Assembly (NCBI GenBank): GCA_026390815.1 | Contig: JAPLFH010000034.1 | Coordinates: forward strand, 37,572-101,571 | Source: Ignavibacteriales bacterium | GTDB taxonomy: Bacteria; Bacteroidota; Ignavibacteria; Ignavibacteriales; SURF-24 | Reading direction: 5' to 3' | Length of the DNA stretch: 64,000 nt | Part shown: piece by piece, positions 1-8,163 of the stretch | How positions within the stretch are numbered: position 1 is the first letter of the stretch | Layout of the letters: the number at the start of each line of letters is the position of its first letter | Translations under genes and position numbers: made by a program | The notes under the pieces: generated by a model | The model's database searches: none | Seen by the model: only the letters and a program-made list of their open reading frames with translations | What the model was told of the DNA's origin: nothing

Positions 1-2
1 TT

Positions 3-116
3 ACAGGCGCAAACAGTGCTGCACTGCTTCTTAAAATTAACGGGAAAACTCTAGGAACAAGAATGAGAAAGCTGGGGATTAAAAGAAAGGACATAATTTC
101 AGATTCAAAATTATAG
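3..116 (+). CDS. C-terminal end of a sigma-54-dependent (NtrC-type) activator, cut by the window edge
   Basis: An open frame runs in from the left edge and ends at TAG 114-116, giving 37 residues. The visible part, TGANSAALLLKINGKTLGTR followed by MRKLGIKRKD, matches the Fis-type helix-turn-helix that closes NtrC-family activators (usual form TGGNKSAAARLLGINRKTLYRKLKKLGI). The receiver and AAA+ domains would lie to the left and cannot be seen. The rpoN gene at 34.9 kb would supply its sigma factor. The family call rests on this short tail only. Confidence 0.6.
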   Translation, partial: TGANSAALLLKINGKTLGTRMRKLGIKRKDIISDSKL

Positions 117-121
117 GTATA

Positions 122-401
122 ATTTTAGCCATCAATCGACTCCTAATAAAATGAATTTAGAAAAATAATTTTTTATAAATTTTTCAGGCGATTTTTTTTG
201 CCAAAAACCAGATCCATTCCTTTCAACCCAAAGGGCTTCGCTACGGGATATGGTTCTAAAACTATTTACACTCCCTTTTTTTATCAGTAGATTCTCTAAA
301 ATTGTATTGGCTGTGTCCAAACAAAAGTCGATACAAAGTCGATACAAACTCCATACACATTTTTGAAAAGTCATCGTGATTCTTAAGGTCACATAAAATA
401 A
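122..401. other. Gene-free spacer with an 11-bp tandem duplication
   Basis: About 280 bases between the activator fragment and the tRNA terminator. I see no convincing gene: the open frame here reads antisense through the tRNA and has no recognisable protein features. The only structure is a perfect 11-bp tandem duplication (AGTCGATACAA twice, 326-347). Because it sits just past the 3' end of a tRNA gene, an old integration scar is possible, but no integrase or att duplication of the tRNA end is visible. Confidence 0.4.
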
Positions 402-434
402 AAAAGCCCGAATATGGACAATATTCGAGCTTTT
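402..434 (-). terminator. Intrinsic terminator downstream of tRNA-Lys
   Basis: Near-perfect inverted repeat (AAAAGCCCGAATAT against ATATTCGAGCTTTT) with a short loop. Read on the minus strand, the stem is followed by a T-rich run immediately after the tRNA 3' end, as expected for rho-independent termination of the tRNA transcript. Confidence 0.75.
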
Positions 435-439
435 ATTTG

Positions 440-512
440 TGCACCCTGCGGGATTCGAACCCGCGACCTGCTGATTAAGAGTCAGATGCTCTACCAACTG
501 AGCTAAGGATGC
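440..512 (-). tRNA. tRNA-Lys (anticodon CTT)
   Basis: The minus strand folds as a cloverleaf: acceptor arms GCATCCT and AGGGTGC with discriminator A, a D-arm with GCTCAGTTGGTAGAGC, the anticodon loop CTCTTAA giving CTT, and the T-arm GCGGGTTCGAATCCCGC. The first anticodon-stem pair looks mismatched (T against C). CCA is not encoded: the bases after the discriminator are CAA. A terminator follows at once, so it is probably a single-gene transcript. Confidence 0.95.
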
Positions 513-654
513 GGTATAAAAATAAGTAAAACCGAAAGAAATTCAAAGTTCATTTGCTTTTAGTAATTTTGGGTAAATGATAACCTGCTCTCTTACAATT
601 GCTCTATTAACCTTTGTATTTCTTGTTCGATAATAAAAGAAAATCTTGTTTAAA

Positions 655-1026
655 ATGAATACCATAAGTAAAATAAATTTTAGTAAAAGTTTTCTCCAGA
701 GTAAACCGGAAAACTCTAAATATTTAAAGAGTAACTCTGAACAAAAAGATTCACTTGAAATTTCGAATACATCCAAAGCTTTTACCAGGATTGATAAATT
801 TTTAAACTTGGGAAGACCTGACAGACTTGATGTTGATGACTTAAATGCAGAAGAAAAAAAAGAGTTTTTGAAAATGCTATCTTATTTATTAAAAAAAGGA
901 ATAGTAGGTTATGAAGTTCTTGAAATTAATGGGAAACCAGAAAAGCATTATATCGTAAATCAAATCGGTAACCTTCGTCTTGAGGGAGCAAAAATTTACA
1001 ACAAGAATGGATACTACGATGATTAG
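655..1026 (+). CDS. Small hypothetical protein, 123 aa
   Basis: I do not recognise this protein. It has no signal peptide or membrane segment. The N-terminal 50 residues are Ser/Asn/Lys-rich and probably disordered. The rest is charged, with an amphipathic stretch (LNAEEKKEFLKMLSYLLKKG) followed by a short beta-like part (GYEVLEINGKPEKHYIV). A TTG nine bases upstream is in frame, but the ATG at 655 is the more natural start; no clear ribosome site precedes either. Its stop overlaps by 4 bases the stop of the convergent gene at 1023-1532. Confidence 0.6.
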   Translation: MNTISKINFSKSFLQSKPENSKYLKSNSEQKDSLEISNTSKAFTRIDKFLNLGRPDRLDVDDLNAEEKKEFLKMLSYLLKKGIVGYEVLEINGKPEKHYIVNQIGNLRLEGAKIYNKNGYYDD

Positions 1027-1532
1027 AAAACCAAATTTACAAGAGTGCCGGGGCTTTTTACAAATCCAACCTGATATGTTTTATTTAACTTTTCTTTAAA
1101 AATATCAAATTGACTTTTTAAGTTTTTAGGTCGTTCCGCGTAATCCTGATTGAAAATACTTATAAATGAACCACCACCGATTGTTGAATTCTGTATCTCA
1201 CCATTATCTGTAATATAGGAGAATTCACAAAACTCATCTTCCTCTGCATCTGATTTAATTCTCTCTGTTTCATTATAAGTTTTAACACTATTTTCTGCTT
1301 TGGCAACTGGAACATTAATATGATATCGCAGATATATATCTGAATTACTTAAACGATGATCTAACTTTTCACTTACAATAGAATTTTTTTGATCTTGATT
1401 TATAGATTTAGCAGGAGTTTGAGGATCGTTTAAGATATTGAGATTTCCATTCTTCCTAACATTACCTTGTTCGGAGATGGTTTTTATAGATTCAATTATT
1501 ACGGGATTACTCCCAATTGCATTAACTGACAT
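1023..1532 (-). CDS. Hypothetical protein, 169 aa
   Basis: Unrecognised. It has no signal peptide or hydrophobic segment, and the N-terminal half is rich in Asn, Ser and Lys and looks disordered. The C-terminal part (SQFDIFKEKLNKTYQVGF) could form a small amphipathic fold. It converges on the gene at 655-1026 with a 4-base tail overlap, and both proteins share the low-complexity N-terminal character. Either could be a cytoplasmic accessory factor; nothing in the sequence fixes a role. Confidence 0.55.
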   Translation of the reverse strand: MSVNAIGSNPVIIESIKTISEQGNVRKNGNLNILNDPQTPAKSINQDQKNSIVSEKLDHRLSNSDIYLRYHINVPVAKAENSVKTYNETERIKSDAEEDEFCEFSYITDNGEIQNSTIGGGSFISIFNQDYAERPKNLKSQFDIFKEKLNKTYQVGFVKSPGTLVNLVF

Positions 1533-1704
1533 ATTTTATACTTTCCTAACATTAGAATAATAATAACTTTGGTATTTGTCAAATACAATTTTAACCTTCA
1601 AAAGGAACTACTTTAAAACGAAAAAAATAATTCTTGAGCAAGTTAAGAAACTGGAGAGCATAATAATTGAAGTGATTAAATTTTGTAATTCATAAAGGTC
1701 AAAA

Positions 1705-1734
1705 ACCAGCTATCATTATTTTCAGATAGCTGGT
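1705..1734 (-). terminator. Intrinsic terminator of the HEAT-repeat gene
   Basis: A perfect 10-bp stem (ACCAGCTATC with GATAGCTGGT) and a 10-base loop, followed on the minus strand by a run of five T. It lies 24 bases past the stop of the gene at 1758-2153. A shorter T-run on the other side makes weak bidirectional action possible. Confidence 0.75.
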
Positions 1735-1757
1735 TTAAGAATTCACAATATTATTTT

Positions 1758-2153
1758 CTACGATTTCTGATAAGCATTGTAAAACTTGCTGCACATGTTT
1801 CTTACTCTTTCACTTTGGTCAAATTTTGCGGCTTGTTTTACCATAAAAACACCTTTGGGATTACCAATTTTAATTAATGATAATGCCGCTTGAATCCGGC
1901 AACTTTCATTTTTTTCCGAATGTAACATTTTCATTAAAGGTAAAACAGCTTTTTCGGTTTTATATTCACCCAAATAATAAGCGGCGCTAACCTTAAGTCC
2001 AAGATTTTCAGAATTAATGCCCTGGAGTAAATTCTCTTCAATTAAAGTAACATTGGTTTTTAAAGATGTGTTTTCTGGTGTACCAGCAAATGATGATGTG
2101 CCAATTAACAAAGCACAAACAATTGTCAAACAGATCATTTTATATGTTTTCAT
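1758..2153 (-). CDS. Exported HEAT-repeat protein
   Basis: 131 aa. The N-terminus (basic MKTYK, a hydrophobic core, then SSFAG) is a Sec signal peptide with cleavage expected near residue 23. The mature part carries two HEAT-like alpha-helical repeats, seen in LGLKVSAAYYLGEYKTEKAV and CRIQAALSLIKIGNPKGVFM, of the type used as protein-binding scaffolds. A ribosome site (GGGAAAT) lies just before the ATG. No catalytic residues are visible. It probably acts in the periplasm; partner unknown. Confidence 0.7.
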   Translation of the reverse strand: MKTYKMICLTIVCALLIGTSSFAGTPENTSLKTNVTLIEENLLQGINSENLGLKVSAAYYLGEYKTEKAVLPLMKMLHSEKNESCRIQAALSLIKIGNPKGVFMVKQAAKFDQSERVRNMCSKFYNAYQKS

Positions 2154-2304
2154 TTTATTTCCCTTTCCTTTAATAATTTTCTTTTCTAAAATGTTTGACG
2201 TAATGAAATCGTAGAAAGTTTTAAATCGTTTTATTCATATAATTTCCGCCAAATTTATACTTTAGCTATTCAGATTAAAGGAATCAGGTGGAATTAGAAT
2301 AGAA

Positions 2305-3591
2305 TTATTTCATCTCTGCATTCAGCACTTCCATGATTAATTCATCTAAATTAATTGGTTGATTTTTATCATCATTTTCAACAACAACCAGGTAACCGGT
2401 TTTTTTACCTGTAGATAAAAACGCATTCATCACACTTGCCTGATCACTGATCAGACATTTGCCATCAACCGAAGACCATATTTCTTTAGCACAGAGACAT
2501 CCTAATGAAGGAGTTTGAGGATAATATGATTGCCCACTATAAAATTCCGGATCAATTGTAGTTCCATGAACAATAATCTCGCTCCGCCCAGCTTTGCCCG
2601 CGTAATATGCTTCATAAATTGGAGGATAATTCTTCCAGGATTCGGGAAGCAAATTTTTATATTGTTCAATCCAATTTGTATCGCTTACGTTATTGTGGAA
2701 ATATTGTTTAACGGTTCCTTCAAATGGAAGGATCGTTTGGATGTTTGGTGTTTTACCAAGAAAGACACTTTTAGATGTATCTATTCCCTGAATTGATAGA
2801 ATTCCTTGAGGTGTATTTCCGTTTGTAATATAACCGGGCAAATTGGAAATGGCTCTTGCAAGCTGCGGAACAGAAAAAATATTTCCATCATTTGTTCTAA
2901 CGTATTTCCCATCCGGTTTCCTGATAATTACTAATCCGGGGTAATCACGATTCTTTCGTTGAAAACTAAAAATAATAGTTTCATCTTTTAAAAATTGAGA
3001 TGACAGAATATCAATTAAAGCAGGACGTGGTTGGCTTTGCTTAATCGAAAGCCTCTTTGTGTTTAGCATAAAAAGAATTGGATTCATTTTCCATTCTGGA
3101 AATTTCTTCTCCATCAAATTAAAGTAATGCTTTTTATTGGATGAACTTGGTTTGCTTCTTACCAGATAATTAACCGCCATCGCAAAAAGTTTTGGATTTT
3201 TTGTTGATTGAGCAACCGATGAAATTTCACTCACAAATTCATTCGGATATAAACAATATGTGGCTTCAAGAACTGCCCGTTGAAAAGGATAACTTCTGTT
3301 TTTAAAAGTTATCAGTCCTTGTTTAAGTGAACTTTGAACTAAGTTAGTTTTATATAAAACAAGTTCAATATCCCAAAAGATTTCCTCCCACTTCGATTCA
3401 TTTTCCGAATTTAAATTGAATGATAAATTTTTCTCAATCCCTTTTATTAAATCTGCTTTGAATTTTTCCCTTTCAACTTTAGTGGCAATTGGGGTGTTGA
3501 GTTTAGTAATATCAACAAACTGCTGTGCTACATTGGAGGATACTGTTGATAAAAAAAGTAATAATATCCAAAAATATTTTTCTGCTTTCAT
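2305..3591 (-). CDS. Exported protein with L,D-transpeptidase-like (YkuD-type) catalytic motif
   Basis: 428 aa with an N-terminal signal peptide (hydrophobic stretch, residues 7-22, then VAQQ). The first ~230 residues are alpha-helical and unrecognised. The C-terminal part has TPQGILSIQG and then EIIVHGTTID at His342, followed 23 residues later by PSLGCLC with Cys365. This matches the His...Ser-x-Gly-Cys arrangement of L,D-transpeptidases, which crosslink peptidoglycan or attach proteins to it. The usual SHGC is SLGC here and the spacing is slightly longer than standard. A GAGG ribosome site precedes the ATG. The fold assignment is an inference from the motif. Confidence 0.6.
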   Translation of the reverse strand: MKAEKYFWILLLFLSTVSSNVAQQFVDITKLNTPIATKVEREKFKADLIKGIEKNLSFNLNSENESKWEEIFWDIELVLYKTNLVQSSLKQGLITFKNRSYPFQRAVLEATYCLYPNEFVSEISSVAQSTKNPKLFAMAVNYLVRSKPSSSNKKHYFNLMEKKFPEWKMNPILFMLNTKRLSIKQSQPRPALIDILSSQFLKDETIIFSFQRKNRDYPGLVIIRKPDGKYVRTNDGNIFSVPQLARAISNLPGYITNGNTPQGILSIQGIDTSKSVFLGKTPNIQTILPFEGTVKQYFHNNVSDTNWIEQYKNLLPESWKNYPPIYEAYYAGKAGRSEIIVHGTTIDPEFYSGQSYYPQTPSLGCLCAKEIWSSVDGKCLISDQASVMNAFLSTGKKTGYLVVVENDDKNQPINLDELIMEVLNAEMK

Positions 3592-3823
3592 AAAAACCTC
3601 AATTCAATTTTAACAATTATCAAATTACTTGATTCGATATTCAAGTTCCACTGTTATATGAATCAATGATTATATGTCATTACAAATAGTGCGAGTTTAT
3701 TTATTGCAAACATATTTTTATGGAGACGACCTTAGGTTTTTAAAATTAATCCCACGCTTAACAGGAATTTAAAATTTGGCTTCAAAAATTTTACAGTAGA
3801 AGTACGAATCATTATATTGCCGT

Positions 3824-4798
3824 ATGAAAAATTTTCCGATTCCACGTTTAGATAAAAATCCTGAATTCAGAAAACATCTTTTGAAATATTGCCGATTAAA
3901 AAAAGGTGAGATCTGGAAAGACCCAGCAGGAAAACACAAAGTTGGCTGTCTTGATGCTGCAAGTAAAGCTGATATAAAAAAGTTAATGGAGGGTGAAAAA
4001 GCAACTTTAGCAATTCACGATCCACCATATAATCTAATAGGATTTGAACTAAGAGAAGTTGAGAGGTTTGTTGATTGGTCCAAACAATGGATTGAAACCA
4101 CTAATCTTGCACTGGATAATAATAGCTCGTTGTACGTTTGGCTGGGAGCTGATCAAAAAGATGGATTCCAACCTTTACCGGACTTTATGATTATGATGCG
4201 CGGAACCCAATTTAAAACGCGCAGCTTTATTACTATGCGTAACCAGCGTGGCTACGGTACACAAAAAAACTGGATGGCTGTAAGGCAAGAATTACTTTTT
4301 TACACCAAAGGTAATCCAATCTTTAATATTAAAGCTGAATACACAGACATTCCCAAAATCCTGCGTGGCTATTACAAAGAAATAAATGGTAAGATTACGG
4401 AAAACCTGGAGAGAAGTAAATCCGCCAATATCCGGGCAGGCAATGTATGGGTAGATATTCAGCAGGTCTTCCATTTGATGGATGAAAATGTTAACGGATG
4501 CTATGCTCAAAAACCACTAAAGTCAGCAGAAAGAATTATTCTTGCAAGCTCAAATCCAGGTGATGTTGTTATTGATTTCTTTTGTCATTCAGCATCAACA
4601 TTACTTTCGGCAGAGATGAATGGACGAAGATGCTTTACAATAGATTTGGATCCTCTTTATTGTGAAATTGCCATCAGACGAATAGAGCGTTACCGCCAGA
4701 CTGGAAAATCCGGCTGGCAAAACAGCAATCCTTTTGAAAAGGAAATTTTAAAAGACAAAAAACTAAAATCTTATGTAATACTAAATAGAAACTTCTGA
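3824..4798 (+). CDS. Orphan beta-class DNA N4/N6 methyltransferase
   Basis: 324 aa. The catalytic motif IV DPPY is at residues 66-69, followed by a target-recognition region. The AdoMet-binding part comes late (DVVIDFFCHSAST, 247-259, then FTIDLDPLYCEIAIRRIE). That IV-before-I order is the beta class (PF01555 family), which methylates adenine N6 or cytosine N4. Motif I is altered: family members usually read D-x-F-x-G-S-G-T, here FFCHSAST. No restriction endonuclease or specificity gene is adjacent, so it is probably a solitary enzyme or a relic of a lost system. It is followed by a palindromic repeat element. Confidence 0.85.
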   Translation: MKNFPIPRLDKNPEFRKHLLKYCRLKKGEIWKDPAGKHKVGCLDAASKADIKKLMEGEKATLAIHDPPYNLIGFELREVERFVDWSKQWIETTNLALDNNSSLYVWLGADQKDGFQPLPDFMIMMRGTQFKTRSFITMRNQRGYGTQKNWMAVRQELLFYTKGNPIFNIKAEYTDIPKILRGYYKEINGKITENLERSKSANIRAGNVWVDIQQVFHLMDENVNGCYAQKPLKSAERIILASSNPGDVVIDFFCHSASTLLSAEMNGRRCFTIDLDPLYCEIAIRRIERYRQTGKSGWQNSNPFEKEILKDKKLKSYVILNRNF

Positions 4799-4808
4799 AA
4801 TATTCAAT

Positions 4809-4895
4809 ATGTCATTCCTGCGAAGGCAGGAATCCATTGAATTTATTTTAGATTCCCACTCCCGCCTACAGCTGGCAGGTTCGTGGGAATGACAT
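4809..4895. repeat. Palindromic intergenic repeat of the GTCATTCC...GGAATGAC type
   Basis: Outer arms ATGTCATTCC (4809-4818) and GGAATGACAT (4886-4895) are perfect inverted copies. Inside are two smaller hairpins, CCTGCGAAGGCAGG and a second built on CCCGCCTACAGCTGGCAGG. It occupies most of the spacer between the methyltransferase and the aldo/keto reductase. The pattern resembles dispersed REP/MITE-like elements; no coding capacity. Confidence 0.7.
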
Positions 4896-4974
4896 TTAAC
4901 CAATTAATAATTTTTCAGAAGTTTCAAATAAATAATCGTTGTCTTCATCTTATAATTAATAACCGGGAGCAATA

Positions 4975-5943
4975 ATGCTTTATAAAAATTTTGCAAAAAC
5001 TAATATTCAGGTTTCCCAATTAGGATATGGCTGCTGGGGAATTGGAAAATCAATGTGGATTGGTGCTGAGGATTCCGAATCGAAAAAAGCGCTGCACAAA
5101 GCAATTGAAGAAGGAATAAATTTATTTGATACGGCATTAGTTTACGGAGATGGACATAGCGAAAAACTTGTTGGTGAAGTGGAAAAAGAATCTGGCAAGG
5201 ATTTATTCATCGCAAGTAAAATTCCGTCAAAAAAATTTGAATGGCCCGCAAAAGATTCTTCATTATTAAAGGATTCCTTTCCAATAGATCATATCATTTC
5301 TTCAACCGAACATAGTTTGAAGAATCTTAAACGCGATTATGTGAATCTGATGCAATTCCATGTTTGGAATGATAAATGGACAACTCAAGATGAATGGAAA
5401 GAAGCAATTTACAAATTGAAAAAAGATGGCAAGGTTCAATACTTCGGAATATCCATTAACGATCATCAACCGTGGAATGGAATTGAAGCTGGGAAAACCG
5501 GGTTGATAGATTGCTTCCAGGTTATCTTCAATCTGTTCGATCAATCACCAACGGATGAATTGTTCACATTTTGTGAGGAGAATAAAATCAGCATCCTTGC
5601 CCGCGTTCCTTTTGATGAAGGAAGTCTTACCGGAACAATAAATGAAAACACAATATTTCCTAAAGGCGATTGGCGCAATGGATATTTTAAAGGTGATAGA
5701 AAAAAGGAAGTTGCAGAACGCGTTGCAAAAATTTGGGAATTTGTTAATGGAGAAACAGAATCCATTGCTGAAGCAGCTTTAAGATACATTGTTAGCTTCA
5801 GCGCAGTAACTTCTGTAATTCCAGGAATGAGAAGTGAGAAGAATCTTCTGGCAAACAAAGCCAGCGTTGAAAAAGGGGCACTTTCCAATGAACTGCTTGA
5901 GAAATTAAAATCCGCCAGATGGATAAGAAATTTTTATGAGTGA
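4975..5943 (+). CDS. Aldo/keto reductase
   Basis: 322 aa, the usual length for the NAD(P)H-dependent aldo/keto reductase superfamily, a cytoplasmic TIM barrel reducing carbonyls. The catalytic tetrad is visible: Asp52 and Tyr57 in FDTALVYGDG, Lys82 in IASKI, His129 in MQFHV. The C-terminal cofactor region has SVIPGMRSEKNLLANKASV, typical of the subgroup annotated as predicted oxidoreductases. A short spacer separates it from the nitroreductase downstream, which may share a transcript. Substrate cannot be deduced. Confidence 0.9.
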   Translation: MLYKNFAKTNIQVSQLGYGCWGIGKSMWIGAEDSESKKALHKAIEEGINLFDTALVYGDGHSEKLVGEVEKESGKDLFIASKIPSKKFEWPAKDSSLLKDSFPIDHIISSTEHSLKNLKRDYVNLMQFHVWNDKWTTQDEWKEAIYKLKKDGKVQYFGISINDHQPWNGIEAGKTGLIDCFQVIFNLFDQSPTDELFTFCEENKISILARVPFDEGSLTGTINENTIFPKGDWRNGYFKGDRKKEVAERVAKIWEFVNGETESIAEAALRYIVSFSAVTSVIPGMRSEKNLLANKASVEKGALSNELLEKLKSARWIRNFYE

Positions 5944-6009
5944 TAGTTCAATGAACTGTAAATATTTTATAGGTAGTTTTTAATTAAAATAATTCTTATG
6001 GATTGAAAA

Positions 6010-6531
6010 ATGGAATTTATCGATTTAGCCAAGAAAAGATTTTCATCACGCAGCTTCCTTCCAAAGCAAGTTGATGAAGGAAAATTATTGAAAGTTTTAG
6101 AAGCTGGAAGAATTGCTCCTTCGGCTGTTAATATTCAACCATGGCATTTTATTGTAATTAAGGATGAAGAAAATAAACAGAAAATATATTCTGTTTACAA
6201 AAGAGACTGGCTTAAACAGGCGCCAATTATTATAGTGGTTTGTGGTGATCATTCCACTTCCTGGAAAAGAGTTGATGGTAAAGATCATTGCGATATTGAT
6301 ATTGCAATTGCGGTTGACCACCTGATTTTGCAAGCAACTGAACTTGATTTAGGAACATGCTGGGTTTGCAACTTCGATATGAAAAAATGTGCTGAAGTTT
6401 TAAACCTGCCGGAGAACATAGAACCGATAGTTATATTACCGCTTGGTTATCCAGCAGAATTTGCCGATTCTGACAGACACACGGCAAAACGTAAACCGCT
6501 TGATATGATTGTGCATCGAGAAAAATTTTAA
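6010..6531 (+). CDS. Nitroreductase family FMN oxidoreductase
   Basis: 173 aa. The N-terminus has the RFSSRSFLPKQVDEGKLLKV opening of the family, with the FMN-binding RFSSRSF and PSAVNIQPWHFIVI. It continues to DLGTCWVCNF and the C-terminal LPLGYPAE. Members are homodimeric flavoproteins reducing nitro groups, quinones or flavins with NAD(P)H. It follows the aldo/keto reductase on the same strand. A hairpin lies directly after its stop. The physiological electron acceptor is unknown. Confidence 0.9.
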   Translation: MEFIDLAKKRFSSRSFLPKQVDEGKLLKVLEAGRIAPSAVNIQPWHFIVIKDEENKQKIYSVYKRDWLKQAPIIIVVCGDHSTSWKRVDGKDHCDIDIAIAVDHLILQATELDLGTCWVCNFDMKKCAEVLNLPENIEPIVILPLGYPAEFADSDRHTAKRKPLDMIVHREKF

Positions 6532-6578
6532 TTTCCCAAACACTATTTTGCGTTGCGTTATTGTGTTTTGGAAATTAT
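6532..6578. terminator. Hairpin between convergent genes, probable bidirectional terminator
   Basis: Arms TTTCCCAAACAC (6532-6543) and GTGTTTTGGAAA (6563-6574) pair over 12 positions with one mismatch, between the convergent nitroreductase and MttB-type genes. A short T-rich stretch follows on the plus strand. The loop is long (19 bases), so confidence is moderate. Confidence 0.5.
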
Positions 6579-6606
6579 TTGAAATTTGGAGCTTGATATT
6601 TGGTAC

Positions 6607-8061
6607 TTATATCTTAGGTAACTTTTCCATCCCACATTTTTTAAAAACACCTTCTACTAAATTTATTAATTCGTTTTCCTGATCAACTAGAATTTCCGGC
6701 TTCTGATATTTTTCAACCAACTCTACAACGCGAAGTTTTGCCCTTCCAAAAGTATCCAGTTTCCCTTTCTGTTCCCATTCGTGTAAAGAACTACGATCAA
6801 TTATACTTGAAGGAATGTGTTGCTCTTTGTTAAATAATTGACGAGTAAATTTCTGTTTTAGAAAATCAGACTTGAAACTAAAATCTTCAAACATTTCCAG
6901 TGCAAGAGTCTCTGTCCTCAGTTGAATTCCATCAAGCATTCTTTTAGCCATTGAAATTGCTTCAGCATCAATCACTAATTTCTCTGCACTTTGGCAGGCA
7001 AGAAAATCCAGCATACCTGCACCTGAAATCATATTTATTCCAGCCAGTGCTCCAATCATTGCAGAAATACCGCTCTCCATTCCTGCTTGTGCATCAACAA
7101 TTTTTGCATCACTTGCAGCAAGATAAGTGTGTGTTGGCAAGTTTAAGAATTTTCCAACCTGGGCGATGGCAGCACCAATCATTGCAGTTTCAATTGCACC
7201 CATCGGGGTAGTTCCGAACCGCATATCGAAAATTGCCGGAGCACCTCCCCAAACAATTGGTGAACCCGGTTTTGCTAATTGATGAATCGTAATTCCACTT
7301 AAACACTCTGCCGCATGTTGAACGACGGATGCAATTAAAGTAACCGGCGAAGCACTGCCTGCCAGCGGCATCGAAACCATTTCAGCAGGAATTCCTTTTC
7401 GCGCAAGATCAATCAGATTACTGCAGCTTATTTTATTCCACATAAGCGGCGGAGTTGGACACACATCAAAAACAGCTTGCGGTTTATTTTCAATTTCATT
7501 TCCGCTTTTTGAAAAGATGCTAAGCATGTCGAACATAATTTTTATAGTATCGGCAGTAAAAGCACCGGTTACAACCGGCTTCTTTGAATATAATAAAACA
7601 AGATATAGCCGGTAAAAATCACCGACTTCTTTCGGTACATCATTACAAATTACAGCCGTGGACTGTGCGCTATACTGAGGAAGTTGTTCTGCCACCTTTA
7701 TTAATTTTATCAGATCAGAAGTAACGGCTGGTTTGTGTTCAAGTGTTACAGGGTCAAGTATATTAATTCCCGAAGAACCCGGATCGAAATTTACATCATC
7801 TCCACCATAGTTTACTGCAGGATTTCCAAATCTATCATACAAATAAAACTGATGCGGAACAGTTTTAAGAACTTCCTCTACCAATGATCTGGTTATACTT
7901 ACGATTTCTTCACGCTCATTAATTTGTGCGCCAGCTTCTTTTAATAGTTTCCTGGCTTCTGCAGATTTTATTTTTATCCCCGGCTTTACAAGAAGTTGAA
8001 ATGCTTCATCCAATATTCTAAAAATAATTTCTTTTGAAAGGATCTCGAATTTTGGTTTCAT
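6607..8061 (-). CDS. MttB-family (non-pyrrolysine) trimethylamine methyltransferase-like protein
   Basis: 484 aa, full family length with no in-frame stop, so it lacks the UAG-encoded pyrrolysine of true MttB. Recognisable stretches include NFDPGSSGINILDP, PVVTGAFTADTIKIMFDML, PIVWGGAPAIFDMRFGTTPM and AGMESGISAMIGALAGINMI. Studied non-Pyl relatives (for example MtgB) move a methyl group from quaternary amines such as glycine betaine to a corrinoid protein. The corrinoid protein gene lies immediately upstream on the same strand, so the two are probably cotranscribed. The actual substrate is not shown by the sequence. Confidence 0.88.
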   Translation of the reverse strand: MKPKFEILSKEIIFRILDEAFQLLVKPGIKIKSAEARKLLKEAGAQINEREEIVSITRSLVEEVLKTVPHQFYLYDRFGNPAVNYGGDDVNFDPGSSGINILDPVTLEHKPAVTSDLIKLIKVAEQLPQYSAQSTAVICNDVPKEVGDFYRLYLVLLYSKKPVVTGAFTADTIKIMFDMLSIFSKSGNEIENKPQAVFDVCPTPPLMWNKISCSNLIDLARKGIPAEMVSMPLAGSASPVTLIASVVQHAAECLSGITIHQLAKPGSPIVWGGAPAIFDMRFGTTPMGAIETAMIGAAIAQVGKFLNLPTHTYLAASDAKIVDAQAGMESGISAMIGALAGINMISGAGMLDFLACQSAEKLVIDAEAISMAKRMLDGIQLRTETLALEMFEDFSFKSDFLKQKFTRQLFNKEQHIPSSIIDRSSLHEWEQKGKLDTFGRAKLRVVELVEKYQKPEILVDQENELINLVEGVFKKCGMEKLPKI

Positions 8062-8083
8062 AATTACTCTGTTTTATCTATGT

Positions 8084-8163
8084 AAATCCGCATCATCTAC
8101 GTTATCAGTGTTCTAAAAAAATTGAACACGGATAGCACTGATTAAACTGATATACGCGGATTG
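8084..8163. repeat. Palindromic repeat of the CGCGGATT / GAACACGGATA family
   Basis: Inverted arms starting AATCCGC (near 8085) and ending GCGGATT (near 8162), with inner arms ending GTGTTC and beginning GAACACGGATAG. The element reaches into the corrinoid protein gene: that gene's last codons (NPRISV) and its TAA at 8142-8144 lie inside the repeat. A related element sits at 49661-49704, again over a gene's stop codon. Confidence 0.65.

Noticed and set aside
132..497. A 121-codon minus-strand frame that starts within the tRNA region
   Set aside because: Its first residues are the antisense-free reading of the tRNA itself, and the rest has no protein-like features or family match.
3824..4798. 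A restriction-modification system
   Set aside because: No endonuclease or specificity subunit lies on either side; only the methyltransferase is supported.
6607..8061. A pyrrolysine-containing MttB
   Set aside because: The reading frame is full length without an internal TAG and no pyl genes are present.
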